Below are positions 34,095 through 47,787 of a DNA stretch of 64,000 bases, one piece after another. The DNA lies in the NCBI RefSeq assembly GCF_002176815.1, contig NZ_CP021648.1:3949001-4013000 (forward strand), read 5' to 3'. The notes beneath the pieces were generated by a model. It did not search any database. It saw only the letters and a program-made list of their open reading frames with translations, and was not told where the DNA came from. The position numbers were made by a program, and so were the translations under genes. This DNA is from Acidovorax sp. T1 (GTDB lineage Bacteria > Pseudomonadota > Gammaproteobacteria > Burkholderiales > Burkholderiaceae_C). Numbering within the stretch: the first letter of the stretch is position 1; each line of letters starts with the position of its first letter.

Positions 34095-35345
34095 TCAGTG
34101 CCCGCCGCCCGCGCTGCGGCCCACGGGGCGCAGAGGCCAGGTCAGCACCAGCCACAGGGCGGTCAAGGCGGCGGTGGCGGCAAACAGCCCGGGTGCGCCG
34201 GCCCATTTGACCAGTGCGCCGCCCAGTGCGCCGCCGGCAAACAGCCCCAGCGACTGCAGCGTGTTGTAGCTGCCCAGCGCCGCGCCGCGCACCGGCGCTG
34301 GTGCCATGCGCGACACCAGGCTGGGCTGGCTGGCTTCGAGTGCATTGAAGCCGCAAAAGAACAAAAACATCAGCGGCCCCAGCACCCACAGCGTGGGGGT
34401 GGCGCCGCTGGCCGAGAGCAGCCCCAGGCCCACCTGCACCAGCAGCACCAGGGCAATGGCGCCCAGCAGGGCGCCGCGCAGGCGGCCGCGCCGCTCCATC
34501 GCAAACAGCCCCCCCATGGCCACAAAAGACAGCACCACGGCCGGCAGATACACCTGCCAGTGGTGGTCTTTGGTCAGGCCCGCCTGCACCAGCATGGCCG
34601 GCACGGCCACCCACATCGACAACTGCACGGTGTGCAGCACGAACACGCCCAGGTTCAGGCGCAGCAGATCGGGGTTGCGCCACACATCGGACACACTGCC
34701 GCGCGGTGCGTTTTTGTGCTCAGCCGACTCGGCCGGCACCCACCACAGCACCACGGCCACGCCCGCCAGCGCCAGTGCGCAGGTCAGGCCAAACAGGCCG
34801 GCCAGGCCGATATGGGCCGTCAGCACCGGGGCGGCCACCAGCGCCACGGCAAACACCAGGCCGATGCTGCCGCCCACCAGCGCCATGGCCTTGGTGCGCA
34901 CGGCGTCGCGCGTCTGGTCGGCCAGCAGGGCTGTTACAGCAGCCGACACGGCGCCGGCGCCCTGCAGCGCGCGGCCCACCAGCAGGCCGGTGAGCGAATC
35001 GGCCAGCGCCGCCAGCAGGCTGCCCGCCGCAAACACCAAGAGGCCCAGCACGATGACGCGCTTGCGCCCGAAGCGGTCGGACGCCATGCCCAGCGGCAGT
35101 TGCAGCACGGCCTGGGTGAGGCCATAGATGCCCATGGCCAGGCCGACCAGCGCGGGGTCGTCACCGCCGGGGTATTTGCGTGCCTCCAGTGCGAATACGG
35201 GCAGCACGAGAAACAGGCCCAGCATGCGCAGCGCAAAGATCAGCGCCAGGCTGATGCTGGAGCGGCGCTCCAGCGGCGTCATGGCCGTGGCGGGGGTGGC
35301 AAGGGTGGGTGAAGGGGTTTGGGGGGGCACGGTAATGTCGGACAC
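34095..35345 (-). CDS. MFS transporter
   Basis: About 416 residues from GTG 35345 (an internal ATG at 35282 gives MTPLERRSSISLALIF). Around twelve membrane segments; the MFS loop 2-3 signature appears as GMASDRFGRKRVIVLGLLVF. LRMLGLFLVLPVFALEARKY and YGLTQAVLQLPLGM are typical of the drug:H+ antiporter 1 group (YajR-like). Substrate unknown. The gene lies between ssb and divergent uvrA. Confidence 0.85.
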   Translation of the reverse strand: MSDITVPPQTPSPTLATPATAMTPLERRSSISLALIFALRMLGLFLVLPVFALEARKYPGGDDPALVGLAMGIYGLTQAVLQLPLGMASDRFGRKRVIVLGLLVFAAGSLLAALADSLTGLLVGRALQGAGAVSAAVTALLADQTRDAVRTKAMALVGGSIGLVFAVALVAAPVLTAHIGLAGLFGLTCALALAGVAVVLWWVPAESAEHKNAPRGSVSDVWRNPDLLRLNLGVFVLHTVQLSMWVAVPAMLVQAGLTKDHHWQVYLPAVVLSFVAMGGLFAMERRGRLRGALLGAIALVLLVQVGLGLLSASGATPTLWVLGPLMFLFFCGFNALEASQPSLVSRMAPAPVRGAALGSYNTLQSLGLFAGGALGGALVKWAGAPGLFAATAALTALWLVLTWPLRPVGRSAGGGH

Positions 35346-35506
35346 GCTCAAAAGGGGCCGTTTGGCCCAGGGGGCCGAGGCAGCACAAGCGATAAAGCGC
35401 CTGATTGTCCGCGATCCGCGCGCGGCGCACCTGGGCGGCGCCCCCATGGAATGCCCTGCGTCACTATCATGGTGGGTTTTTCTGCTTTTCTGGCGTGCGC
35501 CCCACT

Positions 35507-38572
<3,066 letters not shown>

Positions 38573-38638
38573 TTTGAAAGAAATTGGCCTCTAGCGCTTG
38601 ACAGTAAAGCGCAAGAAGCTATAAAAATAGTAGCTATT
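38573..38638. repeat. Family A repeat between uvrA and the AcoR-like gene
   Basis: GAAATTGGCCTCTAGCGCTT, loop, AAGCGCAAGAAGCTAT, AAAAATAGTAGCTATTGA. It starts at the uvrA stop; its far edge contains the stop codon (CTA on this strand) of the convergent regulator gene. Confidence 0.85.
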
Positions 38639-40595
38639 GAGGCGTGCGTGAAGCCAGCTTGCGGTACAGCGTCTGCCGGCTGATGCCCAGCTGGCGAGCG
38701 GCTTGCGACATGTTGCCGCGTGCGGCCTGCAAGGCCTGGTCGATGGCTGCGGTGGAGAGTTGCTGCAGGCTGAGGGCGGCGGGCAGGCCCTCCGCACCCG
38801 GGCCTGCTGCCGCTTCGCTGCGCGGGCTGGCGGGCGCCGCCGTGAGCGCCTGCACCAGGTCGTCGGGCATGTGCTCCCAGCCCAGGGTGTCTTCGCCCTC
38901 GGCCAGCATGGCGCAGGCGGTGCGCAGCACGTTGGCCAGCTGGCGCAGGTTGCCGGGCCAGGGGTAGGCGGCCAGGCGGGCCAACAGGTCGGGCGCCACC
39001 TGCACCTCAAAACCCAGGCCCTGTTCCGTGCCCAGGTCGGCCAGCAGGCGCTGCAGCAGCGCCACAAAGTCGCTGCGCTCGCGCAGTGCGGGCAGTTGCA
39101 CCGTGAGGCCGTTGATGCGGTAGTACAAATCTTGCCGAAAGCGCCCCTGCTCTGCCGCCTGCATGAGCTGGTTGTGCGTGGCGCAGACCAGTGCAAAGTC
39201 CACCGGCACGGCCTTGCTGGCGCCCACGGGCGTCACGCTGCGCTCTTGCAGCACGCGCAGCAGGCGGGTTTGCAGGGCCAGCGGCATGTCGCCGATTTCG
39301 TCGAGAAACAGCGTGCCGCCGTGGGCCTCGCGCAGGCGGCCCAGGTGGCCTTCCTTGCGTGCGCCGGTGAAGGCGCCCGCCACGTGGCCGAAGAGTTCGG
39401 ACTCAATCAGGTGCTCGGGGATGGCAGCGCAGTTGATGGCCACAAACGGTGCGTCGCGGCGCGGGCCGCTGGCGTGCAGCGCGCGCGCAAACACCTCCTT
39501 GCCCACGCCCGATTCGCCCTGCACCAGCACCGCAATGGGCTTGCCCACCACGCGGCGGGCCTTGTCGGCGGCAGCGCGCCAGCGGGCGTCGCCGGTGTCC
39601 AGCAGCGCCAGTGCGTCCTGCGTGGGTGCGGCGCGGGCCGCCGTGGCGGGCTGCGACGGGGTGACCCACGCGGCGGCATCCATCTGCACCTGGGCAAACA
39701 GCAAGCCGCCGTGGGGTGTGCGCAAAGCCTGCGGCTGCTGGGGGCGGCGCTTGTGGTGCGAGAGCAGGTCACCCAGCCGCACGTCCAGCACGCGCTCCAG
39801 CAAGGTGGCGCCCACGTCGCCCGCGTGCAGGCCCAGCTGCGCCAGGCCCACGCGGTTGGCGCCCACGATCCAGCCGTCGGCCGACACCGCCACGATGCCT
39901 TCGGCCACGCTGCCAATGCCCTCGGGCACGCTGTGCAGGTGCAGGCGGATGTTGCGTTTGCAGGTGGCGGCCAGCAGGCGGTTTTCGATCATGCGCGCTG
40001 CCGTACTGACCAGCCCCAGCGTGTGCGCGTGGCCGTTGCGGTAGTCGCCCGAGATGTCGAGGATGCCCAGCAGCTCGCCCGTGGCCGACAGGATGGGCGA
40101 GGCCGCGCAGGTGAGAAAGCTGTTGCGCTCCAGAAAATGCTCGCCGCCATGCACCTCGACCGCGCAGGCCTCGGCCAGGGCCGTACCGATGGCGTTGGTG
40201 CCCCGGTGGGCCTCGTGCCAGGATGCACCGCTGGTCAGCGCCACGCGCTCGGCCTTGTCCACAAAGTAGGGGTCGCCCAGGGTGTGCATGAGCATGCCGC
40301 GCCGGTCGGCCAGCACCACCACGCTCTGGCTGTGGCGCACCTGCTCAAACAGGTACTCCATCACCGGCCGCGAATGCGCCAGCAGCTCGGGGTTGCTGGC
40401 CAGCACATGGCGCAGGGTGCCGCTGCTGGGGTGGTCGATGGCCTGGGGCCGCCCGGTGGGCACCAGGCCCGCCGCCATACTGCGCGACCAGGAGCGCGCC
40501 AGGCGCTCGTCCACCAGGCCGCTGGGGCACTGGCCAGAGTCCAGCAGATGCTGGCGGGCCTGTCGCAAGGCGACGGGGGAAGTGTTGGGGCGCAC
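38634..40595 (-). CDS. AcoR-type sigma-54-dependent activator
   Basis: 653 residues. GAF-like sensor about 70-220 ([59 protein letters not shown]), a PAS-like part about 225-290, AAA+ domain about 325-560 ([17 protein letters not shown]alker [14 protein letters not shown] with the GAFTGA loop, [13 protein letters not shown]alker B), and a Fis-type HTH at the end ([20 protein letters not shown]). Regulators of this group switch on aldehyde, acetoin or alcohol oxidation genes. GTG 40595 has GGAGA at good spacing. It is divergent from an ExaC-like aldehyde dehydrogenase with a sigma-54 promoter. Confidence 0.9.
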   Translation of the reverse strand: MRPNTSPVALRQARQHLLDSGQCPSGLVDERLARSWSRSMAAGLVPTGRPQAIDHPSSGTLRHVLASNPELLAHSRPVMEYLFEQVRHSQSVVVLADRRGMLMHTLGDPYFVDKAERVALTSGASWHEAHRGTNAIGTALAEACAVEVHGGEHFLERNSFLTCAASPILSATGELLGILDISGDYRNGHAHTLGLVSTAARMIENRLLAATCKRNIRLHLHSVPEGIGSVAEGIVAVSADGWIVGANRVGLAQLGLHAGDVGATLLERVLDVRLGDLLSHHKRRPQQPQALRTPHGGLLFAQVQMDAAAWVTPSQPATAARAAPTQDALALLDTGDARWRAAADKARRVVGKPIAVLVQGESGVGKEVFARALHASGPRRDAPFVAINCAAIPEHLIESELFGHVAGAFTGARKEGHLGRLREAHGGTLFLDEIGDMPLALQTRLLRVLQERSVTPVGASKAVPVDFALVCATHNQLMQAAEQGRFRQDLYYRINGLTVQLPALRERSDFVALLQRLLADLGTEQGLGFEVQVAPDLLARLAAYPWPGNLRQLANVLRTACAMLAEGEDTLGWEHMPDDLVQALTAAPASPRSEAAAGPGAEGLPAALSLQQLSTAAIDQALQAARGNMSQAARQLGISRQTLYRKLASRTPQ

Positions 40596-40700
40596 GCTTT
40601 GTCTCCGTACAGGCTCAGGATGGCCTGCTTGTGGGTATGGGACGAGTATGGCGGGCAGCAACGCCGGGGGCAAGGGCGCGGGCGCCAGGTTTGCGCCAAC

Positions 40701-40736
40701 TGTTCCATTTCGTGACAGGTGTTGCGGTACGGCACA
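40701..40736. promoter_or_regulatory. Paired upstream activator sites (TGT-N11-ACA)
   Basis: Two 17-base sites of form TGT-N11-ACA, at 40701-40717 and 40720-40736, lie 19 bases apart and about 85-120 bases upstream of the -24/-12 element. Tandem inverted sites of this kind are usual for NtrC-family activators; the AcoR-type protein encoded next door is the expected binder. Confidence 0.5.
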
Positions 40737-40819
40737 GCACGGCGGGCCCACGGCGACAGGTGAGCCCCTGGTTGGCAGAAAAATCCCAATGAAATCAACA
40801 CGCCGCGCGCCTTGGCCAG

Positions 40820-40836
40820 CTGGCATGGGTTTTGAG
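40820..40836 (+). promoter_or_regulatory. Probable sigma-54 (-24/-12) promoter of the aldehyde dehydrogenase gene
   Basis: CTGGCATGGGTTTTGAG: TGGCATG, four bases, TTGA. It matches the consensus TGGCAYR-N4-TTGCW except A for C at the -12 pair. It is about 70 bases upstream of the start codon and downstream of the paired activator sites. The rest of 40596-40908 shows no gene. Confidence 0.55.
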
Positions 40837-40908
40837 TAGGGGGTTGGTATCGGACAGGCCCCATGAGGCCCGCCCGATACACACAACCATCGCAGGAGAC
40901 AACACACC

Positions 40909-42432
<1,524 letters not shown>

Positions 42433-42617
42433 TGGGGGGTGGCGGTCCAAAAACCGCCCCTGGCGTCGTTGCTCCGTCTTGCCGTGGCGCTGCCACTGTC
42501 TGCGACGGAGACGCCTGGCCAGGGACGGTTTGTGAACCGCGGGAAACGTTTCTACTGACGCGGCTCGTTGTTCCAACTTGCCGCGTTTGTTTTTGCATCG
42601 CACGCTGGAGACACCCT

Positions 42618-42992
42618 ATGGTCGATAAAGTCATCGCCACCCCCGCCGCGCTGGAGCTGGTGGCCTTTCTGCAAGCCAAACACGGGCCCGATCTGATGTT
42701 CCACCAGTCGGGCGGCTGCTGCGACAACAGCGCGGCCAACTGCTACCTGCCCGGCGAAATCACCATGGGCGCGGGCGACGTGTACCTGGGTGACATCGGC
42801 GGCTGCCCGTTCTACATCGGGCGCGCGCAGTACGAGACCTGGAAACACACGCAGCTCATCATCGACGTGATCGAAGGCACCGGCGGTACCTTCTCGCTCG
42901 AAGGGCCTGAGGGCAAGGCCTTCCACACCCGCTCTCGCGTCTTCACTGACGCAGAGCTGGCCGCGCTGGGCATCGAGCGCCCTCTGGGCTGA
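42618..42992 (+). CDS. DUF779 protein
   Basis: 124 residues. MFHQSGGCCDNSAANCYLPG, GDVYLGDIGGCPFYIGRAQY and FSLEGPEGKAFHTRSRVF identify the DUF779 family, small proteins with conserved cysteines that are strongly linked to ExaC/AcoD-type aldehyde dehydrogenases. A redox or metal role is guessed at most. GGAG lies seven bases before the ATG. The 185 bases separating it from the dehydrogenase hold a short hairpin (GGCGGT/ACCGCC) but no gene. Confidence 0.9.
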   Translation: MVDKVIATPAALELVAFLQAKHGPDLMFHQSGGCCDNSAANCYLPGEITMGAGDVYLGDIGGCPFYIGRAQYETWKHTQLIIDVIEGTGGTFSLEGPEGKAFHTRSRVFTDAELAALGIERPLG

Positions 42993-43019
42993 CGTCAACG
43001 CCCCACCAGGAAGTGGTGG

Positions 43020-43082
43020 CGTATTTTCAAGCAAAAATGGCCTGTAGCGCTTTATACATAAGCGCGAAGCGCTATTGAAGTC
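43020..43082. repeat. Family A repeat between DUF779 and chemoreceptor genes
   Basis: AAAAATGGCCTGTAGCGCTT, loop ATACAT, AAGCGCGAAGCGCTATTGAA. The far edge (CTATTGAA) contains the chemoreceptor stop codon (CAA TAG on the minus strand), as in the regulator gene at 38634. Confidence 0.85.
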
Positions 43083-45033
43083 GTAGCATTCCGCTGTGGC
43101 TGCGCTCATCGCCCAGGCGGAACACCGACACCACCTGCACCAGGTCTTCGGCCTGGTTCTTGAGGCTGCTGGCAGCGGCGGCCATCTCCTCGACCAGGGC
43201 GGCGTTCTGCTGGGTGACCTGGTCCATCTGCGTCACTGCCTCACCGACCTGGGCCACGCCCAGCGATTGCTCGTGGCTGGCGGCGCTGATCTCGCCCACG
43301 ATGTCGGTCACGCGGCGGATGGCGCCCACCACCTCGCCCATGGTGGCGCCGGCGCGGTCCACCAGGGCGTTGCCCTGGGCCACGCGCTCTACGCTGGCGC
43401 TGATAAGCGTCTTGATCTCGCGCGCGGCCTCGGCGCTGCGCCCGGCCAGGCTGCGCACTTCGCTGGCCACCACGGCAAAGCCCCGGCCCTGCTCGCCCGC
43501 GCGGGCGGCTTCGACGGCGGCGTTGAGCGCCAGGATGTTGGTCTGGAACGCGATGGAATCGATCACGCCGATGATGTCCGCGATCTTTTGCGACGCGGCG
43601 TTGATGCCCTGCATGGTTTCCACCACCTGCGCCACCACCTCGCCGCCCTGCACAGCCACGGCGCTGGCGCTGGCGGCCAGCTGGCTGGCCTGCTGGGCGC
43701 TGTCGGCGTTTTGCCGCACGGTGGCGTTGAGCTGCTCCATCGAGGCGGCGGTTTCTTCGAGCGCGCTGGCCTGGCTTTCGGTGCGGGCCGACAGGTCGGT
43801 GTTGCCCTGCGCAATTTGCACGCTGGCGGTGGCCACGCTCTCCGAGCCGCCGCGCACGTTGCGCACCACGTCGGTGAGCTGCTGGCGCATCTGCAGCAGG
43901 GCCGCCAGCAATTGGCCGACCTCGTTGCTGCCGTGGGCTATGGGGCCGCCGCTCAGGTCGCCCTGCGCCACGGCGCGCGACAGCTGCACGGCCTGCGCCA
44001 GCGGTTGCGTCATGGAGCGCACGAACACCAGGGCCATGCCGGCGGTGAGCGACAGCGTTGCCAGCAAGGCCGCGGCCACCCACAGCAGGTTTTGCTGCAG
44101 ATCGGCCACGCGGCGCTCCAGGGCCTGTACCAGGTTGTCTGCGGCCTGGGTGTTGAGCGCGTTCAGCGCTTCGATGGTGCGGGTGAAGTGGTCGAAATAG
44201 TCCTTGGACGGGAGCTTGAATTCGGTGGCGTTGATCACCTCGCGCTCCAGCAGTTGCAGCGACTGGGTGATCAGGCCCTGGATCTCCGGGGTCTTGCCCC
44301 CCAGCGACTGGCGAAACTGCGGGTTCAGTTCCAGCGCCCGGTCAAAACTGCGCAGGGTTTCGGCCTGCAGTTCGGTCACGCGCTGGCGCAGCACCAGCAG
44401 CTGGCCCTTGTCTTGCGCGGGCAGCTCGCCGCGCCCCAGAAAACCCGAGCCCTGTGCGCGCAGCACGCCCAGTTTTTCGCCCAGCATCGGGGCGTGCACC
44501 AGCGCGGCCTGGATCAGCGCATGGGTGTCGGCATCGGGGTCGGTCTGCAGGCCGTAGGCGTGCAGCAGGCCCTCGTTGATCCGCATGATGGATGCAATCA
44601 GCTGCGTGTGCTGCGCCGTGCTTTGCGCCGGCTGCAGGCTGCGTGCGGCCACGGCCTGCTCCAGGGCCTTCCAGGTCTGCTGGGCCTGCGCCCACGCGCT
44701 GGTTTGCGCGGTGGGCACCTGGGCGGCGGCAAAGCTGGTTGCGACTTCGCCCATGGCTTTTTCCAGCGCATCGCGGGCGGCGGGGCGGCGCGCCGCCAGC
44801 GTCTCGTCACCGCCCAGCATGCCGGCCGACAGGCCGCGGTGCACCTGCATCAGTCGCACTACCTGGTTCAGCACCAGCGCGGGCGCGGCGCCCACGGATT
44901 CTTGCCGCGCCGCCGCAATCGACTGCAGTGAATTGCTCACGTAAAGGAACGTGGGCAGGGCGCTCATCATCAGCCCCATGGTGCCCAGGATCATGAATTT
45001 ATGCAGCAAGCCCAGGCGATGGAGGAGAGACAT
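43072..45033 (-). CDS. Methyl-accepting chemotaxis protein with NIT-like sensor region
   Basis: 653 residues. Membrane segments about 12-32 ([20 protein letters not shown]) and about 320-342. The periplasmic part has [20 protein letters not shown], the pattern of NIT (nitrate/nitrite-sensing) domains. HAMP follows, then the signalling domain with [40 protein letters not shown] and [18 protein letters not shown]. It gathers with other receptors at the cell pole and signals to CheA/CheW. The C-terminus lacks the NWETF pentapeptide and ends LRLQ, with the stop given by a repeat. An FNR-type box is 135 bases upstream. Confidence 0.9.
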   Translation of the reverse strand: MSLLHRLGLLHKFMILGTMGLMMSALPTFLYVSNSLQSIAAARQESVGAAPALVLNQVVRLMQVHRGLSAGMLGGDETLAARRPAARDALEKAMGEVATSFAAAQVPTAQTSAWAQAQQTWKALEQAVAARSLQPAQSTAQHTQLIASIMRINEGLLHAYGLQTDPDADTHALIQAALVHAPMLGEKLGVLRAQGSGFLGRGELPAQDKGQLLVLRQRVTELQAETLRSFDRALELNPQFRQSLGGKTPEIQGLITQSLQLLEREVINATEFKLPSKDYFDHFTRTIEALNALNTQAADNLVQALERRVADLQQNLLWVAAALLATLSLTAGMALVFVRSMTQPLAQAVQLSRAVAQGDLSGGPIAHGSNEVGQLLAALLQMRQQLTDVVRNVRGGSESVATASVQIAQGNTDLSARTESQASALEETAASMEQLNATVRQNADSAQQASQLAASASAVAVQGGEVVAQVVETMQGINAASQKIADIIGVIDSIAFQTNILALNAAVEAARAGEQGRGFAVVASEVRSLAGRSAEAAREIKTLISASVERVAQGNALVDRAGATMGEVVGAIRRVTDIVGEISAASHEQSLGVAQVGEAVTQMDQVTQQNAALVEEMAAAASSLKNQAEDLVQVVSVFRLGDERSHSGMLRLQ

Positions 45034-45167
45034 GGCAAAAAGCGCACAGACGCGCAGGTCGTGAAAACACAAAGGCCGAACCGGGATGCCGGCAACGTTC
45101 AGACTGCGAACCCCTGCGGATTCCCACAGTCTGTAACGCAATGTACAAACACTCGCACCCAGTGGTT

Positions 45168-45181
45168 TTGACTCAAATCAA
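45168..45181. promoter_or_regulatory. FNR/ANR-type box
   Basis: TTGACTCAAATCAA fits the FNR consensus TTGAT-N4-ATCAA with one change (C for T). It lies between the divergent chemoreceptor (start 45033) and thioesterase (start 45324) genes. Oxygen control of the receptor gene is the more sensible reading because of its NIT-like domain. No gene is seen in 45034-45323. Confidence 0.5.
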
Positions 45182-45323
45182 GTGATGACAGCTGTGTGTC
45201 GGCGGCCCATGGGCCATGGCACTGTGCGGCGTCTGCCGGTCGGACGAAGGCTTGGGGGCTGTCCGGCGGATGCAGAGGGCTGGTGAATAATGACCGACGT
45301 CTTTTTTGTGGAGATTCCCCGGC

Positions 45324-45764
45324 ATGCATTCCATCACCTTGCGCTTTCTGGCCGCCAGCGGCGCGCCATCGGCATCTGGTCGCATCCAGGGCGGAACGGT
45401 CTTGCTCTGGGCCGACGAAGCCGGTCTGGCCTGCGCCAGCGCCTGGGCGCACGGTGACTGTGCGACGGCCTTTGTGGGCAGCACCAGTTTTTTGCGGCCC
45501 GTTCGCCCCGGTGATCTGGTGGAAGTGGAGGCCCGCCTGGCCTATACCGGCGGCAGCAGCATGAGCATGGCCATCGAAGTGCGAGCGGGCAGCGTGCAGA
45601 GCCGCGAACTGCAGCCCGTGACCCATTGCGTGGCGGTGTACGCAGCCGTGGGTGACGATGGCCAGCCCCGCGCGGTGGACGCCTGGACGCCAGAGACCCC
45701 CGGCGACATCGCGCTGGCGCAACGCGTCAAGGCCCATATCGACGCTGCACGCGCTGCACAGTGA
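45324..45764 (+). CDS. Hotdog-fold acyl-CoA thioesterase
   Basis: 146 residues. GGTVLLWADEAGLACASAWA carries the hotdog helix with the acidic active-site residue (WADEAG), followed by FLRPVRPGDLVEVEARLAYT and SMSMAIEVRAG, typical of the YciA/BFIT-like 4HBT family. It would hydrolyse acyl-CoA; chain length unknown. Start ATG 45324; a GTG at 45306 is less likely. Its stop overlaps the EamA gene start (GTGA). Confidence 0.8.
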   Translation: MHSITLRFLAASGAPSASGRIQGGTVLLWADEAGLACASAWAHGDCATAFVGSTSFLRPVRPGDLVEVEARLAYTGGSSMSMAIEVRAGSVQSRELQPVTHCVAVYAAVGDDGQPRAVDAWTPETPGDIALAQRVKAHIDAARAAQ

Positions 45765-46699
45765 GCAATCCCATGACGCCTCTGGCAGGGCCGATGCGGG
45801 CCCGCGATCTTCTGGCCGCGTTGGCGGTGGTGCTGCTGTGGGGGGTGAACTTCGTCGCCATGAAATGGGGCCTGCGCAGTTTCACACCGTTTCAGCTGGG
45901 CGCCTTGCGCTACCTGTGCGCGGCCCTGCCGCTGGTGCTGCTGGTGCGGGCACCGCGCCTGCATTGGCGCTGGGTGCTGTTGTTTGGCCTGTTCCAGGGC
46001 GTGGGGCAGTTCGGCTTTTTGTTTGTAGCGCTGCAGCTGGGCATGACGGGGGCGCTGGCCAGCGTGCTGCTGCAGACACAGGTGTTTTTCACCGCACTGT
46101 TCGGTTTTGGTGTGCTGCACGAGCGCCCGAGCCGGCCCTTGCTGCTGGGCCTCGGGCTGGCCGGGCTGGGGCTGCTGTGCTTTGCCATGAGCCAGCTGCA
46201 ACCCGGCGCTGCCACGGGCGGCACCACGGTGGCGGGCTTGCTGCTGACGCTGTGCGCTGCGGCCTGGTGGGCAGCGTCGAACATCATCTCGCGCCTGGCG
46301 CAGCAAACCTCGCCGGGTTACGACCCGTTCTCGTTCGTGGTCTGGAGCAGCCTGGTGCCGGTGCTGCCGTTCACCCTGCTGTCGCTGTGGCTGGACCCCG
46401 ATGCGGCCCGCTGGCTCGATCCTGCCGCCTGGGCCGCCGTACCGCTGGTGGCCTGGCTGTCGGTGGCCTACCTGGGTTGGGCGGCCACGGTGCTGGGCTA
46501 CGGGATGTGGACCAGCCTGCTCAAGCGCTACCCCGCCAACCGCGTGGCGCCCTTCAGCCTGGGCGTGCCGCTGGTCGGTATTGCCGCAGGCATGGGGGTG
46601 CTGGGCGAGGTCATCACGGCTTGGCAATGGGCGGGCGTGGCCTGCGTGGTGCTGGCCCTGGTGTGCGTGGTGCTGGGGCCGCGTTTTGGCATCAAATAG
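45761..46699 (+). CDS. EamA/DMT-family transporter
   Basis: 312 residues and ten predicted membrane segments in two EamA repeats: LLAALAVVLLWGVNFVAMKW, FTPFQLGALRYLCAALPLVL; second half LAQQTSPGYDPFSFVVWSSL and VAPFSLGVPLVGIAAGMGVL. Likely exporter of amino acids or other metabolites (YdcZ/RhtA-like); substrate unknown. Start GTG 45761 overlaps the thioesterase stop. The stop TAG lies at the edge of a family A repeat. Confidence 0.88.
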   Translation: MSNPMTPLAGPMRARDLLAALAVVLLWGVNFVAMKWGLRSFTPFQLGALRYLCAALPLVLLVRAPRLHWRWVLLFGLFQGVGQFGFLFVALQLGMTGALASVLLQTQVFFTALFGFGVLHERPSRPLLLGLGLAGLGLLCFAMSQLQPGAATGGTTVAGLLLTLCAAAWWAASNIISRLAQQTSPGYDPFSFVVWSSLVPVLPFTLLSLWLDPDAARWLDPAAWAAVPLVAWLSVAYLGWAATVLGYGMWTSLLKRYPANRVAPFSLGVPLVGIAAGMGVLGEVITAWQWAGVACVVLALVCVVLGPRFGIK

Positions 46700-46746
46700 G
46701 CCTGTAGCGCTTTTCCATAAAGCGCTGATAGCTACTACAATTATAG
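46691..46746. repeat. Family A repeat after the EamA gene
   Basis: ATCAAATAGGCCTGTAGCGC, TTTTCCATAAAGCGCTGATA, GCTACTACAATTATAGCAA. The stop codon of the EamA gene (TAG at 46697) is part of the element's ATAGGCCT edge. Confidence 0.85.
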
Positions 46747-46800
46747 CAACTCACCGCACAAACCCTGAGCCAGGGCATCTACGCGAATGCGCTTCAGGCC

Positions 46801-47787
46801 TCAGAGGGGCCGACGGCGTGCGTAGCGCACCACGGTGACGCCGGCGCGCGCCTGGCGAGTGGAGGGCATCACCAGCACGCAGTCGTCGTAGGGCGTGATG
46901 ACGGGCTCGCCGTCGTTGTCGCCAATCACTGTTCCGGCCTGCGCAATCACCTCCAGGCCCGTGAAGGCTTCGGTGAAACGGAAGTTGCTGCTGCGAGCCA
47001 CCACCGGTCCGGTCACCTCCAGCGCCCACTGGCGGGGGGCATCGGCCTGCTGCCAGCCAGGCAGCGCGTGTGCCAGCTCGGCCGCGTCCAGCACCCGAGC
47101 TGCCGCCAGAAAGCGCACACACTGATCCTGCGCCACGGTGCGGCTGGCCAGGTCGCCATGGAAGCCGCATTCGACCAGCAGCGAGCGCGTGTCGCCCCCC
47201 TGGCCTGGGCCGTTGCCGTCGGGCAGGCCGAAGCGGCCATAGTCGCGCATGCGCACGCCGTCCTTGTGCCCGGCATCGATCACGACGTGCTCTGGCGCGC
47301 GCATGGTTCGCGCGAGCTCAAGGTTGCGAGGTTGCATGCCGGTGAGCAACAGCGGAGCCGAGGGCTCGTGCATCGAGTGGATGTCCAGCAGCCAGTCGGC
47401 GCTCGCCACGAAAGGCCGCAGGGCCGCAGCGCGGCGGCGCTCGCGGGTGTCGCAGGCATGGATGCGCTCGTCCAGCCACTGGCGGTTCAGGTCTTCGTCA
47501 GTGAAGCGCGAGGCGTCGTGGTGGGCTGCATCGAACCGGTCGAAGGCTTCAAGGTTGCAGAAGGCCAACGTGAGCTGGCCCCGCTGCGGCCGCAGGCCGG
47601 ATTCGAGCAGCCCTTTCAGCGCCCAGGCGCCGCACAGCTCGTTGCCATGCACCAGGGCGCTGATCATCACATGGCGGCCGGGCTGGCCCGAGTCAAAGTG
47701 CCAGACGCCCTCGGTGCCGGTGTTGCCGGCGCGCCAAGGGCCCAGGTCGGGCGCGGGCAGGTCAAAAGTCAGGGCCATGGGCATCAT
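46801..47787 (-). CDS. Succinylglutamate desuccinylase/aspartoacylase-like zinc amidohydrolase
   Basis: 328 residues. VMISALVHGNELCGAWALKG gives the H-x-x-E zinc ligands (about residues 48-51), LLDIHSMHEPS the third His, SLLVECGFHGDLASRTVAQ the catalytic Glu region. This fits the AstE/AspA (M14-like) family that removes acyl groups from acyl-amino acids. The start codon overlaps the stop of the upstream Bug-type gene (TGATG), so the receptor and hydrolase are co-translated; the receptor's ligand may be the hydrolase substrate, by inference. Confidence 0.85.
   Translation of the reverse strand: MMPMALTFDLPAPDLGPWRAGNTGTEGVWHFDSGQPGRHVMISALVHGNELCGAWALKGLLESGLRPQRGQLTLAFCNLEAFDRFDAAHHDASRFTDEDLNRQWLDERIHACDTRERRRAAALRPFVASADWLLDIHSMHEPSAPLLLTGMQPRNLELARTMRAPEHVVIDAGHKDGVRMRDYGRFGLPDGNGPGQGGDTRSLLVECGFHGDLASRTVAQDQCVRFLAAARVLDAAELAHALPGWQQADAPRQWALEVTGPVVARSSNFRFTEAFTGLEVIAQAGTVIGDNDGEPVITPYDDCVLVMPSTRQARAGVTVVRYARRRPL

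Noticed and set aside
42439..42456. Hairpin GGCGGT/ACCGCC after the aldehyde dehydrogenase gene as terminator
   Set aside because: Short stem and no T-run; DUF779 is expected to be co-transcribed.
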